The notes beneath the pieces are model-generated. The model did not search any database, was not told where the DNA came from, and saw nothing but the letters and a program-made list of their open reading frames with translations. Shown piece by piece: positions 46,485 through 59,480 of a DNA stretch of 64,000 nucleotides. Both the position numbers and the translations under genes were made by a program. The stretch's first letter is position 1; every line of letters starts with the position of its first letter. Source of the stretch: Antennarius striatus (taxonomy: Eukaryota > Chordata > Actinopteri > Lophiiformes > Antennariidae); assembly GCF_040054535.1 (NCBI RefSeq), contig NC_090792.1:1659001-1723000 (forward strand), given 5' to 3'.

Positions 46485-46967
46485 TACAAGATAATCACAT
46501 TGACACAAAACCCAAAAGAGAATCACACAAAAAGGAATTCACATCTCAAAACTAAACACTGGTAGGGTTCTCAACAGGACTGTGTCTTCCTGAACAAAGA
46601 GAACATCTAACATTTTAACATTTATCAAACTAAAAATAGAGGCTCTTGTCTCCAAGTCCCCTGCTCCATTCATACTAAAAGTACTTAAAAACACAGGTTT
46701 CAAAAAAAGGAGACATAATTCAAAACCAACTAATTGTTCTCTACAATCATGCTTTTTACTTTTGTTAATAGTTTCTTCAATATAAAAACCTATTTTCTTG
46801 TAAAACCTGGTTGGTCACTTCCTTCTGGATGTCTTAAATCAAAACTAACACTATGCAGAAACATGTTGAGGTCAGGAAAGAAAGTTTCTACTTTGGCCAT
46901 TGAATCTTTCAGGATTTTTTTTATATTTTGTGAATCATATTTTTTTGTTAATTTTCTTCTTTCATAC

Positions 46968-47395
46968 CGTGAGACCAGCGATGTTGTTTGGTCTAGAGAC
47001 AGAGTCACTGAGGAAAAGACAGGAGACAGAGCTGGAGGTAGCAGAGATGAAGATGCTGAGGTTCTCTCTGGGAGTGACCAGGAAGGATAGGATCAGTAAT
47101 GAGTACATCAGAGGGACAGCACATGTTAGAGGTTCTGGAGATAAAGTCAGAGAGGCCAGACTGAGATGGTTTGGACATGTCCAGAGGAGAGATAGTGAAT
47201 ATATTGGTAGAAGGATGCTGAGTTCTGAACTGCCAGGCAGGAGGCCTAGAGGAAGACCAAAGAGGAGGTTTATGGATGTAGTGAAAGAGGACATGAAGGT
47301 AGTTGGTGTGAGAGAAGAGGATGCAGAAGACAGGGTTAGATGGAGGACACTGATTGGCTGTGGAGACCCCTGAAGGGAAAAGCCGAAAGGAAAAG
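46968..47395 (+). mobile_element. RTE-like LINE 3' fragment, second copy
   Basis: Reads AMLFGLETESLRKRQETELE, RFSLGVTRKDRISNEYIRG, RLRWFGHVQRRD and GRRPRGRPKRR, with only scattered differences from 14340-15200 over the shared part. The two copies look recent. 5' truncated. Confidence 0.85.
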
Positions 47396-47996
47396 AATAT
47401 GACTTCTTTCATAGTGTTGTCATTTTAATTTTCAGAGCTACAGGTATCAGTAGGTGTCTCAAGTGTTTCTTTAGCAATTTTCTTTGCTTTAGATGTAAAA
47501 TCTATTACTTTTACATCTGAAACTTTAATATTTCTGATTCTTCAACAGCATGACACAATTTCCTTGGGGCTGAACTTCAAAGTTTTTACCAGAAATATTG
47601 CTAGAGCAATGTGAAGGAAACCAAAAGTAAATATGCCTAGTTAATTCATAAAATTTGTTTGTGAGAAGAGCCAGACTGAAGAAATACTGGTAATACTATT
47701 GGTGATCAGTTTCAGTTGGTGATCGAGGTTTTGGACAGTGGGGTTCTGACACGTCTCTGTGAGGAACAGAACACGTGTGGGTCACTGAAATGCTTGGAGG
47801 GCAGGGCTCAGGATGAGCTCAGGCTGGAAAATCCCAGATGGAGAGCACTCAGGCAGCACAGGCTGGATTATAACTTTGAACATCAAATTGTTTTATGTAA
47901 CACATTGTAGTGCAGACTGGAGCCACGAGGAGCTGTTACACAACCCACCACTGACCCAAAACGGAAGAGACTGGGCCTTGTGTGAGCAAAATACTA

Positions 47997-48870
47997 CCGT
48001 GGTACCTCTACTTACGAAATTAATTAGTTCTGGAAGAAATTACGTAAGTAGAGACGTGTTTTCCATGCAAATGCCTTAATCCATTCCAAGCCCCCAAAAA
48101 TTGCGACATAAATGTTTTATAAAGCATAAAAATGCAACAAAACATGTAACAAATACATGTTACAATTAGATTATAACACAATAAATAACGTAAAAAACTA
48201 AGAATAGAGAATAAAAATGATGATTATTTACCTTTTAACTGCTGCCCTCATTGTTTTTTGCCCTTCTTGGTTCATGCCCTCTTGCCCCACCATGAACAAC
48301 AGAGTGAATTCCAGTCCTCCTTCTGAACTTCTCCAACCACCCACGCAACGCCTTAAACTCCTTAAACTTCCTTTAGTTTTAATAACGTGGTGATTGTAGA
48401 TGCATTACGGCCATATTCTTTGGAGAGATCAACCAAACGCATCCCTTTTTCAGGCTTTTCTATTATCTCTTGCTTTGTTTGTACGGACAAAAAAACTCTT
48501 TTCTTCGTCTTTTCTTTTCCTCTTTTCTCCGTCACTTTCTTGGGGTCCACAGTGAATACTCTAAAAGTTAATATATTTACGTAAAACTACCAGAACACCT
48601 CATGAGTTGAGGGCCGAATGACGAGGAACACCAATCTAGCTCCACACAGAGGTCCCTCTTAGCCAATGGGATGCCAGGAAGATATTAGGTAATAGCCAAT
48701 GGCAGAGCAGCTATGAGAATGGTGCGTTCAGGAACCTGTTGGAGCTGCGAGTATCAGTCGGTACTGTATTTTTACCTTACGTAAGTCGAAATTTCTTTCG
48801 TAACCAGAGGTAATATTTTCCTGCGGAGAAATTTCGTAAGTAGAGACATTCGTAAGTAGAGGTACCACTG
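47997..48870 (-). mobile_element. Tigger/pogo-like DNA transposon, deleted copy 3
   Basis: TIRs (GTGGTACCTCTACTTACG left, complement of GTAGAGGTACCACTG right) are flanked by TA. On the minus strand 48550-48362 encodes DPKKVTEKRGKEK, then FLSVQTKQEIIEK and GMRLVDLSKEYGRNASTITT, a CENP-B-type N-terminal helix-turn-helix. The presumed start codon is GTG here, against ATG in the copy at 4.4 kb. The rest of the transposase is gone. Confidence 0.82.
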
Positions 48871-49051
48871 TATATTAATGTGATATTTTTCTATTGTTTG
48901 TATCATCATATATTAATCAAACTGTTAATCTTCATGGCTGGTTGAGATAATTTATGACACACTTTAAATTCTTTACCACACTTAAGTTATACACTCAAAT
49001 GTACTTGTCACCAATGAGATATTTTGTAATTAGCCAACTGTGTTCTTGGGA

Positions 49052-49350
49052 GGGCAGCACGGTGGCGCAGTGGTTAGCGCTGCCGCCTCACAACACGGCG
49101 GACCCGGGTTCGAGTCCCGTGTGCGGAGTTCACATGCTCTCCCCGTGTCTGCGTGGGTTCTCTCCGGGTTCTCCGGGTTCCTCCCACCTCCAAAAGCATG
49201 CGCTTCAAGGTGATTGTTCGAAATTGCCCGTAGGAATGAGTGTGTGTGTGTGTGTGCATGGTTTTCTGTCTTTGTGTGTGGCTCCGCGGTGCGCGGAACT
49301 AGCAAGGGGAGATGATGCGTGTCGTCTCCTTGCCCCCACTGGAGACTCCT
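49052..49350 (+). mobile_element. tRNA-derived SINE
   Basis: The best-preserved copy in the window: A box in GGTGGCGCAGTGGTTAGCGC, B box GGGTTCGAGTCCCG, then body CTCCGGGTTCCTCCCACCTCC and a TG-rich tail. It is not a functional tRNA gene; no acceptor stem closes. Confidence 0.85.
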
Positions 49351-50031
49351 CTGCCCCATGATTGACTCTTCTTCAGACCAGACATGTCATCAACAGCAGC
49401 TAGAAGTGTTGTGATGCACTTTCTCACCCAATTATCACCGTTGACCAGCTCAGGCGAGACCTACGGCACCAGAGGTCCGTTTCACCAAGCAGGATTAACA
49501 AACCCAGAGTAAAAGGGAATTTCCCAGTTTGGGGTCAATAAAGTATATCTATCTATAAAACCTGTGACTCTAGGTGGACTTACCATGAGCTTAGAAACCG
49601 AGGGGTGTCCCTGGGTGTACCTATATTTTATAAGAAGGGAAATCAAGAGTTGACATCTAGTCATTTTGAATGGTTTCCTTGATAATAATCAAAGTTGCTT
49701 TAGTTCTTCCATCAATAGCCACAATAAACACAAGAAAGACACAAAACCACTTAGACTCACACCTACGGATTATTTTGTACGACCGATTTCCCTAAGCAGC
49801 ATGTTTTTGGAGGTAGGACGGACAGAACCCACATCGATACCAACTCTGCACAGAAATACTTGAACCCAGAACTTCCTCACTGTGAGGTGACGGTGTGACC
49901 CACTATGACACATGTTGAGTACTTATCAACAGTATCTCTAATGACTACTGAAGACTCAATGAGCTCTCTTTACAAAGGTATCAATGACTCGGCCAATACT
50001 CCTGTAGCCTAAAAAAAGCATATAATGTAAA

Positions 50032-50037
50032 TTTATT
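50032..50037 (-). other. Polyadenylation signal of rragd
   Basis: AATAAA on the minus strand, about 106 bases past the rragd stop codon. It would give a short 3' UTR. Other signals may exist further on. Confidence 0.5.
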
Positions 50038-50142
50038 CAGTCAGAGCTGCAAACAGACAGCTGGTTCAGAGGGATGGAGAATCTAAGGCTTTGCTGTGAC
50101 TGAGGGGAGTGTTTCTTGGCGTTGTCAGGATGTCAACAGTCC

Positions 50143-53100
50143 TCACTGCGGGATGCTGCTAGCTGAAGTTACTTTACTCCACCTCCTCCGACTGAGAAGC
50201 TTACGATTCAGCTGAACTTTGACACGAACATCAAAAACCTCCTGGATGGCATTCCGTAAGCAGTGAAAGTTGTAGTCAATGAGGCCTGTGAGACAACCAG
50301 ATAACACCCCCATGAGCTGATCAGAGAGAAAAGATGTGACATAAGAGATAATGATGGTGAGTTTATAAATTAATTGTCAGTATCAGTAACTCGGGCTTGG
50401 AACCAGAATTTTTTGGCAATTGGTTCGTTCCAAACAGAAACAGTCGTATAACATTTCCGGTGTTATGTTCCACCCATGAATTGACATTCCTGAACTGGTC
50501 AGTACAAAAAAAATATAGATCTCCTTAGTAACGCTCCTTGTACATATAAATAGGCAGCTTTAAGGCATTTAAATTGTCAGTTAAGCTGGTGGTGAAGAGT
50601 TTGACGTCAGGTCACATACTGTAATTAACCTTAACACCTGCAGTTACAAGGGATAATTATAGAACACTCACTCATCTCATCCACCAGGTAACACAGTGAA
50701 AGTCACTGGTCATAAGATTATCATTTATATAAATTGTTTGAATATACCTGTTGCTTCATTTCATTACTCCATCTTTGATTCATAATTAATTACATGTGCC
50801 CTGTGCCCTTTTTTCAGAAGTAGCAGATCAATTTGTCAGAAAATTTGTTTAACTGAGACTGATTAACCAATTATTTTGAAAATTCATTTTTCGCCCCTCA
50901 ACAGTGTGCAGTGCTCCAACAGCAAGTTTATTACAGTATATATTTTGTATATAGCTTATTATATGCAATACTTATTCTACTTATTTCCCCAAAACATGTT
51001 CTGTTTAGCGTCCCTCTGACTCCTCTTATTTGTTGGGAGTTTCAGTTGTGCATATTTCACAGTGAAATAAATAAAAATTAAATCAATAAAATTCAAATCA
51101 AGCTAAAAGTATGTTTGAAAACTGTTCATAAAAAATAGTCTGTGGTTCTAATTAATTATAATTATAACTTGATTCTAATTAATTATAATTATAACTTGAT
51201 TATAATTATAACTTGATTGCTCCTTCTAAGTGAAAGCTCCTCTCATTTTATGAGTGGATTATGGGTAAAATGTGCAACTGATGACACTTGACTGCTCTCT
51301 CATGTACGTGGATATTTACTGTAAATGGACTGACCTCTCCTCATAAAGCTGTCCTTCGGGAGGAAGCAGACAATGGCAAGAAACTTGGTGACCTCCTTCA
51401 GATACATGACTGTGGTGTTGTTCAGGTGGATGATGGCCATAGAGTCCTTGTCATACGGTGAACTATCTTCACTACCCGTCAGACTGAAACAGATGGGGAA
51501 AAACACACTCAGCTTTATGGGCACATTCCCTTCCTATTTATTTAGGAAGGAAATTTAAACATGGAGTGAAATATTTCAAGCATTTATTCCTTGAAATTTT
51601 CATAATTATGGCTTACAAATAATGAAAACTCAAATTTAATTGCCTCAAAAAATGAGAATATTACATAAAAACAATAAAAAAGGATATTTTATAAAGAAAT
51701 GTCAGACTTCTGAAACTTATGTTCATTTCTATATACTAAATAGTTGGTTGGGCCTCGTTTTGCATGAATTACTACATCAGTGCAGGATGGCAGTAGGCAA
51801 TCCGCCTGTGGTCCTGCTCAGGTGTTAAAGAAGACCAGGTCGCTTTGATAACCTTCTAGTCATCTGCATTTTTGGTGTCTCTCAACGTCCTCTTGACAAT
51901 GTGATGTAGATTGCCAATGGATTTCAGGTCAGGCAAGTTTGCTCACTCTTCCCCATGACTGTGTAACCTACTGACCCAAACTGATGCCAGTCACGCTTTA
52001 CACTCAGTCATCTGCAACCAGAGGAGCCTGCTCCGCTGAAGACTGCTCCTACCCTGGAATGCTGGAATAAAAAACTATTTTGTCCCTCAGTTCATCAGAT
52101 TAAACAACATTATTCATTCATTAACAGGCAAAGGTATATAAAGCTAATAAAGACAGACAGCTAGAAAGACGTTAGGTTAAAGACAGTTGTACTGTCAGTC
52201 AACTTACATTCATAAGGTATTTAAAAGTATTAACATGTGGAGGTATTTCTGGATTTAAGGTGGCTTGGAGTTCACTTCAGACATTTGGTGCACATGATGA
52301 AAAAGCTATTTTGTCAAGTTCTGTCCTTACTGATGGTGTGGTTATTAATAATTTTAAGGATGACCTAGTCCTGTCATCTTCTGTAATGGTTGGAGATGAA
52401 GATGATGCAATTTGCTGAGTCTGGAGAATTTCTTATCTTCTCCTTCTGCAGACTTTTTCCATCACTACATAAAAGGAAAACCGCGGAAAATTGCAGAACA
52501 TTATGAGATCTATGGTGTTGATAAACTGTTCAAATATAGAGTTAAGGATATTTTAAAATTCAGTCTAATTGAAACCAAAAAATTGGTTTTCAAGTTTCAT
52601 TGACGGTTATCTCTCTGGTTGTCCATTTTCTTCATAAGTTAAGGGCAACATCACAGCTGTTTTGAGTTGATAATGGTAGGATAGGAGCAATCCGCTGAAT
52701 TATTGGAGAAGAACCAACTAGTATGTAAACGGATTTCCCAATTGTTAATCCTGAACTATTCTCAGACAAAGAGGAGTAACATTATTGAGGGGTTACATGA
52801 GTGGACAGTTCCGGTTGTGTTTACTAGAGGAATGTAAAATACACCCCATTTTGGTCAAATGTGACATCAGCAGTGCTGCTTTCGTCCTTGGCCACACACT
52901 CCCCAATACAGCTGTGAGAGGTAGTCACTTTAGGGCCAAATGTGGCCTATTTAGGTCCAAACCCCCAGGTGTGGGGTCTCAGATGACTAAAACTTACGCA
53001 ATTATGTTGACGTCAACAAGGGTCAGAGTAGTGTCACCTGGCCCAGAGGAGGCCTCGTAACTACGTGTGCCCCAACCAATATCCTCAGAACCTGTTATTC

Positions 53101-56100
53101 CACACAGTACAAGAAGCTGTTTAACAAAACATTTTGGAAACACATTTGAATGAAAAGAAATTACTATGAAAAAGGTTACTGGTGATTGATTTAACCATAC
53201 AATTATGATTAATGTTTACATCCCGAGGTGTGTCTAGCGGTAAGGTAGCAGTGTGTCTCAGTGTTGCTCAGAGCTAGACGCACAAGTTGTTCAGTTGTTG
53301 GTTGTACAAATCACCATCAGTGTTTCCATTCTAATGACGTGTCGACTACATTGCCTGTTAGTTTGTGTGTGTGTGCAAAACACTTCACTTCGGCTTGCTT
53401 CGGCGATGAGGGTCAGTGTAAACGAGGCTTTACCTGAACTCTGACCTTCATAAAAGCATCTCAATCCCACTGAGTGATTCCCCATTCTAGTGAGGAAACA
53501 GAACTGGAGGACTTTGTAGTAGGTTTATTCATCACTCAGGCTGAATGGATGAGATCCACTCTAAGTAGGTTCTGGAAGTTGCAGGGCTATAATGTCTGAC
53601 AAGTCTTTCCAACATTGCTTGGACAACTGCTACAGTGTGTCTGGAGTGGTAGAGTGGGCAATGTTCAGCCTCCTTGGGAGAATCTACTCCAGGGTACTGG
53701 AGAGGAGAGCCCTGCTGTTACTCAAACCTCAGATCCAGGAGGAACAGTGCAGTTTTTGTTCTGGTTGTGGGACATTGTACCAGCTCTATACTCTCACGAG
53801 GGTGCTGGACAGTGTATTGGAGTCCACACAACCAGTCCACATGTGCTTTGTGAGAACGATGGTCTCTAAATCTGAGCACTTCCATCATCTCCTCTTGGAG
53901 TTGGTGGAAGTGGTTGGGGAGAGTAGAGTTTGGGCTTCCCTGTTCAAACTGCTGACTCGTGACCTGGATGTAGACAAGAGGCTGATGATGAGGCGAGATG
54001 AGATGCACCAAATACCAATCAGTTATTGGTACCTTCTGATTAAGTACTTTGTGTGTTTTATGGGTTTAATGATGTCCAATACCTTGGATTAGTTGGTGGT
54101 TTAGCGTCCTTAAGGCTTACCCATAGATGCTGGAGATGTCAATGACCACATCAATCAGGTCACAACACAGTTCATAAGTCAGCATGTCCACTGGACTGCT
54201 GTCTGTGGCGATGCATATTTTACTGACCACATCAAACAGGAAGGCCTTGTCTGTACCTGAGTTCTGCAAACAGACACAAAGAAGTCAACAAATAACAGTC
54301 AGGTATATTATCTTTAAATCACCTCAGACACATGGCTTTTAATGCACTCATATTATTTAAATATATAAGTTCACATAAAAGAGAAAAACCCAAACATTCT
54401 CCTCGTGCTGCAGCAGTGGTACCCACTGCACCACCGTTCTGCTCAGTTGTGTGTTCTACTAATTTGTGTCAAATGCAGCTAAACTAAAATAACAAAACTA
54501 AAGTAGCAACACTGGTTTATGTTTGCTGTACATAAAAAATATATAAGTGGGAATAACGTTAGTAGCATAACCCTAACCCCTCAGGAAACATAATTATAAT
54601 ACAGCTGCTGAGGTGCTTTTATTAAAACCAATACAAAACACAACAGGATTAACAGTGTTGGTTAATATTCAAAATATAACCAATCAGGTCAACTTTAGCA
54701 ATGAAATGTGTCAAGACAAAGAACATTTTAAACCACTTAAAACACTGAGTACCTTGGAAACGCTTTCAAAAAATGTGAACAATAAGTATGCAAGTCTCCT
54801 TAATTGCCCACAGTTGCGATCAAGACACATTGTACCATTTCCAAAAGCAGGATACCACTGGATGATTTGGTATCTTGTGCTTTTGGGTTGTTGTTGTTTT
54901 TTTTTTAAATTTCTCTGTGAGTGTTCCCCTTCACGGTGGTTTTGTGTTTATTTGTTACTTTATGCCTCATGGTGCTTTACAGTTCATAAATATTGTACTT
55001 TTCACGAAAGGTGATTTTCGGTTGAACATTGTTATTAAACCATTCTTCAGTTCTACTCTGCGCCTGGGGCCTGGCTGTCCTTGTACAACCTGTGATAACA
55101 TCATAATGAAAGAAAGTTGGAAATACTTCAAGGTCTGGACCAAATTTTGGAAATACCCTCCCCCATGCACCATCAGTTATAGTAAATCCTGAATACAATT
55201 GTCAGTTAGGTCTTACATAATCCTGCTGATGACCAAATGAAAAAGGCCTAATCTTAAAGGCAGGACCTCTATATAAATTAATGGTATCTGAAGAACATTG
55301 TACACATTAGTTACTATGGTTACAGTATTAGTTTTTCTATACAGCAGATTATATTCAATAATGACAACCATAGCTTGTCCCTTTATGTACCATACTGTAC
55401 AGGGACCGCAATGAGTCTTGGGTATTTGTTGAGTCCTACCGCCACCTGGTGGCTTGATCATAAATTACAAATAGCTGTGCATGTGCTGCAGTTCTCTCAT
55501 TCCAAATTAATTTATTTCAGAAAGGATTACTCACAGATATGAAAATGCTGAGCAGGTTTTCCAGTGTAGGCAACTGTGGGATGAGCTTCTGCACCACTTT
55601 ACTGAAGGCCTCAAATATGGAGTGGTCATATATGCTGGTTAAGTAGAAACTGTAGGGATCAAGGAGAAAACAACAGTCTGATCATTTTTAACATCGCAAC
55701 CTCAGCATTTGTCAGTCAATACAATTCAAATTGTATAGTAGATAGGACACAAGGGCACACATTGATTTAAAAAGTCATATAAATTATCTCATTAAGTGAT
55801 GTCTATATGTGCAAACTGTTCTGCTACTATTCATTTATTTTATATGCTGTAATAATAATTTGGGGTGGAAGTTATATTTTACCTCAAGAATATTCTTTCC
55901 TGGCCTGCATCTGCAAGGTCATCATTGGCTCGTTTGTGGATGTCCCTCCGCTTCTCTATCTTGTGCTCGTCTGATAGGCCATCCACTTTGTGAATGAACA
56001 CCTCAAAGTTGATATCCGGGTTGACTTTATAGGCTCTGGTCACGGTGAGATGCAGTCGATTCAGAGCATCCACGTAGTCATCCTACAGTAAGGACGACAG

Positions 56101-56954
56101 AACACTCACAGTTTTTTTAGATTTTAGATTTTTATCTTTAACTAAAATTTCTAACTTCTCTTACACTGTGATTGTAGTAAAACCAGAAGACTCCTTTTTT
56201 TTTCTCGGTACAAAACCAATAAACCTGATTCTGATTCTAATGTTCACATCCATTCTAACATATTTTACTGTGTTATATTATACTGTATATATTAAACTAT
56301 TTACATATAAAAAACATGTGATTCAGAGATAAATTTTCCCAATAGATAGTCTCTCTAACTCAGGGTATAAATTAGACATTGCTTCTGAGCTACTTCCATC
56401 AACTTGAGGGAAAAAAAGTTTTGAGTTTAAAGCTAACACAATGTTGCTTACTGAGGTGAACAGCCCAAACCAATATTATTCTTAACCAAGGATAAAAGCT
56501 CATTTACTAATGTTTCTTACATAAATAAATACTTTCTACCTTACCTGTGAGTCAATTACAAAAATTAGTGCTCCAGTGCCTCGGAAGATCATTTCGTAGT
56601 CAAACGTAGGGTCGAAAAAGTCAATCTGGCCGGGGAAGTCCCAGATTTGGAAGCTGACGAATGAGCTGCTGGAGACATCCTCTCGACAGATCTTATTGGT
56701 GCTCTCCAGGAACAGGGTCTCACTAGGTGACATTTTATGGAAAACCACTTTCTGGATGGAGGACTTCCCGCTCCTCCGCAGGCCCATCAGTAGTATCCGA
56801 GGTTTGACATCTCCCTTCAGAAGGTCACTGACGCCCAGCACTACAAAATGTAGAGAAGTAGTGCAATGTGGGTATGTTTACACTCAATGGGTTTTATATT
56901 CAAAGTGAATGAGATGTCTGATCTGTGTTCATTGATAGCTGTCATTGTACTTTG

Positions 56955-56987
<33 letters not shown>

Positions 56988-58198
56988 GGAGTTGTTGTAG
57001 GATCATATCCGCCTTTAATAGGATTTGAATATCATATATATGGATACACAATCCACAGTGGAAAAAAGAAAATAAGATGATGATAATTTCCAGGCATCAT
57101 CGATTTGAGCAATAAAGAGAATGTGCCACTTATAAAACAATATAAATAAGCATAAATAACCAAACATGACATTTAAAATATTTTTAATTATCAAAACAAG
57201 AGAATGATATTACAGTCCATTCTGTTTGAGACTAGCTGCAATATAATTACATATTTGACCACTTCATTATAGGCTTGCACGCAGCATTAGTCTTGATGTA
57301 TTTACGTCTGATCTTAGTAAAAAAACCAAAAAACCAAGAAACACATCTTCAATAGGAGCCCGGGGGCCAAATGTGGCCCACCACATCATTTCATGTGGCC
57401 TGGGAGAGCATAAAAGGTCAGAGTGTCAAAAAAATAAATAGGTCAAAAGTGTGCTTTGAGCAAAACTACATTTCCCACAATGCATTAATTAATCCTATTT
57501 TAACATTGACAAAAAAAGCTTTGAACAAAGTTAATGTCCTAATTTGTGTTTGATTTTATTTTTCTCATTTTCTTATTTTTTTTCCTAGTTTGATCCTTGA
57601 TTGATGGAGTCCTATCGGTTTCATAACCTGACAAATTAAAAGGATTTATGTTAGAACAGAGAAACCAAAACCTTTTGTTTTCTGTGTAACTGTAATGTTT
57701 GTAACTTGAATAAGTAATGAATTCAGTCATTTAATATTAAGGAGTAGTTACATTTATGTTACATTAATGAGTTTGCCACCCCTGAAATGGGATTTCCTGG
57801 TCCAGAGGAGTCTCCGACCCCTGGGGGTCAGGACCCATGAATGGAGGTGACCCGCTTCTCTCGCGAGATCCAGCAGCACCGCGTTTCGGTCAAATCGGTT
57901 AACTTCTGACACACGTCATACAAAATGTGACGTAAACCGTGTACTAATACTCTCACGTTCCATCTGCGCTACTGTCAGAATGTCGGAGCCTCGATCAGAG
58001 CTGCTGTGCTCTACATTGGGGGGGGAGGGGGGGTCAGCTGACGCGAAGACGCCCCGGGCAGCGGCGGCTCCGGCTCGGTCTGGGACCGTCCCTACCTCCG
58101 TCCTCATAGTCCGCCTCGGTGTCTGAAAACGCCTCCAGGTCGTCGTCGTCATAATCCCGGTCCGAGCCGCTCCCCGCCGGCGGCCGCTCGCTCGACAT
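50143..58198 (-). CDS. rragd: Ras-related GTP-binding protein D (Rag GTPase)
   Basis: RagD pairs with RagA/B on the lysosome and recruits mTORC1 when amino acids are present. Seven exons: 58198-58096, 56840-56545, 56082-55883, 55649-55535, 54263-54121, 51483-51335, 50285-50143, all GT-AG and in phase, 382 residues (human 400). An acidic N-terminus ([12 protein letters not shown]) precedes the G domain. P-loop GLRRSGKS is at about 54-61, WDFPGQ at about 101-106 and HKVD (NKxD position) at about 164-167. ICREDVS and ALIFVIDSQ favour RagD over RagC. The C-terminal roadblock-fold half ([24 protein letters not shown]) is well kept; the last 25 residues are family-divergent. The start at 58198 was chosen because MSS resembles the human MSQ, but the frame is open further upstream to 58381. 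Confidence 0.94.
51125..51215. repeat. AT-rich tandem repeat
   Basis: Three partial copies of TTAATTATAATTATAACTTG in an rragd intron. Confidence 0.85.
51570..52010 (-). mobile_element. Tc1/mariner-like transposase C-terminal remnant
   Basis: The minus strand recalls [13 protein letters not shown], then [20 protein letters not shown], the end of a Tc1-like transposase ([14 protein letters not shown]). Broken by stops. In the rragd intron between exons 5 and 6. Confidence 0.6.
52780..53500. other. rragd intron 5 stretch without recognised features
   Basis: Short frames only. A phrase at 52935 (GGCCAAATGTGGCC) also occurs at 57367, hinting at a shared repeat. Confidence 0.35.
53590..54065 (+). 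mobile_element. Non-LTR retrotransposon fragment (RT N-terminal part)
   Basis: [20 protein letters not shown], then [20 protein letters not shown] and [10 protein letters not shown] match the start of the RT domain (family [34 protein letters not shown]). The catalytic part is deleted after MCFV and a later piece (VWASLFKLL) follows. In rragd intron 5. Confidence 0.8.
57355..57590. repeat. Probable interspersed repeat with GGGGGCCAAATGTGGCCC
   Basis: The motif and the following CACATCATTTCATGTGGCC recall a repeat common in vertebrate genomes; the class is not certain. In rragd intron 1. Confidence 0.4.
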
Positions 58199-58240
58199 TC
58201 CCCCCTCTGTCGCCTTGTCTGCGGCTGGAAGCTCTGAGTG
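57985..58240 (-). promoter_or_regulatory. GC/CpG-rich island around rragd exon 1
   Basis: The stretch is far richer in CG dinucleotides than its surroundings and spans exon 1 and the start of intron 1. It includes a G-rich run (58020-58033) and the palindrome GTCAGCTGAC (58033-58042). Confidence 0.6.
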
Positions 58241-58639
58241 TCGTCCAGCGTCAGCTGATATGTGAGAGCCATGCTGCCCCCCCACCTCACCCCCTGGGGC
58301 AGTGGTTTGACTCAGACGGTCCCTCAGGTTCTCTGCTGTTAAAAAGTTAATGTCAGAGAAACAAACAAGCAAACCTGTCACTATCCACCATCAGCTGGAC
58401 GTTACTCCTCTGAAATTAATCTGACTTTAATTGTGTTTAACATCTGCGTATACGTGACTTATTTTCCAGACGATAAGTCACTTTTTTGTTTTCATGGATT
58501 GGCTGGTCCTGCGGTTTACATATTAAAATATAGTAATCCCTCGCGCACTTGCGTGGACACCCACGGCCTCACCACCTGGCCATTTCAGGTGTTGGTGTTC
58601 TTGCGCCTGCTCTTGGGCACTGTTGGGTAACTTGTCAGC

Positions 58640-58990
58640 CCTGTTTTCCAGGATCCTGATGACGCTTAGCTTTGTTCGTGAAACGTTACACCTCGTGGAT
58701 TCTGATCTTGACCCATGTGTTGTCTACGTACCGGAACCAGCGGCTTGGTGTTGCTAAACAAGGTAAGGGCCTTGTGTTCCACTTCTTCCATGTACAAATT
58801 GGCCACGATAGGAGACATGGGCGAGCCCATGGCACATCCATGTTTCTGCCGATAGAAGTTCCCTCTGTACTGGAAATAGGTGACGTTTAGAACAGAACAA
58901 ACCTCAACCCTGATCTGATCTGCCAATTTTTGGACCTCTGCCTGAACACCACCTATTTCCTGTACAGAGAGAGCTTCTATTTGGATAACC
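58640..58990 (-). mobile_element. Penelope-like element reverse transcriptase fragment
   Basis: The minus strand reads VTYFQYRGNFYRQKHGCAMG, then SPMSPIVANLYMEEVEHKAL, which is diagnostic of Penelope-like RTs, followed by a frameshifted YVDNTWVKI. Both ends are lost. It lies between rragd and ankrd6. Confidence 0.85.
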
Positions 58991-58999
58991 ATGACCTGG

Positions 59000-59480
59000 A
59001 TAACTGAGAACCTACAGACATCTTGCGTGTTGACTCTAGGAAGAGGGACATGGAACGCCTGAACAGACTCATCCGTAGGGTTGGTTCTGTGATCAGGAGA
59101 GCCTGGACTCAGTGGAGACAATCTGGAGAGGAGAACCATGTCAAGGCTGAGATTAAACCAGGGGAACGCCAGCCACCCCCTGCACACCACCTTCAGCAGA
59201 GGAGCTACTTCGATGGCAGACTGCTGTCACTGAACCCCTCCACAGGAGGACCTCCTTCAACATTGGCTTATTGTACGGTGACATCAGACGGTACAATAAG
59301 ACTCTCTCTCGGGAAGGGGGTTGGAGCATCAAGGTCAGCAAGATCATCGACCCACAGATGACTAAGGGAGGGGATGAACTTGAGATCCACTGGGGTGGTA
59401 CCAGGGTGTTATGGGGACGATGTGCCTGCCCATCAATCTGGACCCCTAGCTTGCTATGTAATTCAGTATTCTGTTTATGT
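59000..59480 (+). mobile_element. LINE 3' remnant (L2/CR1-like)
   Basis: RDMERLNRLIRRVGSVI followed in another frame by NASHPLHTTFSRG, resembling the RLNRIIRRA and SHPLHDTL blocks near the C-terminus of fish L2/CR1-like LINEs. Frameshifted. Confidence 0.6.

Noticed and set aside
49075-49140. tRNA gene
   Set aside because: A and B boxes are present, but the cloverleaf does not close and the SINE body follows directly.
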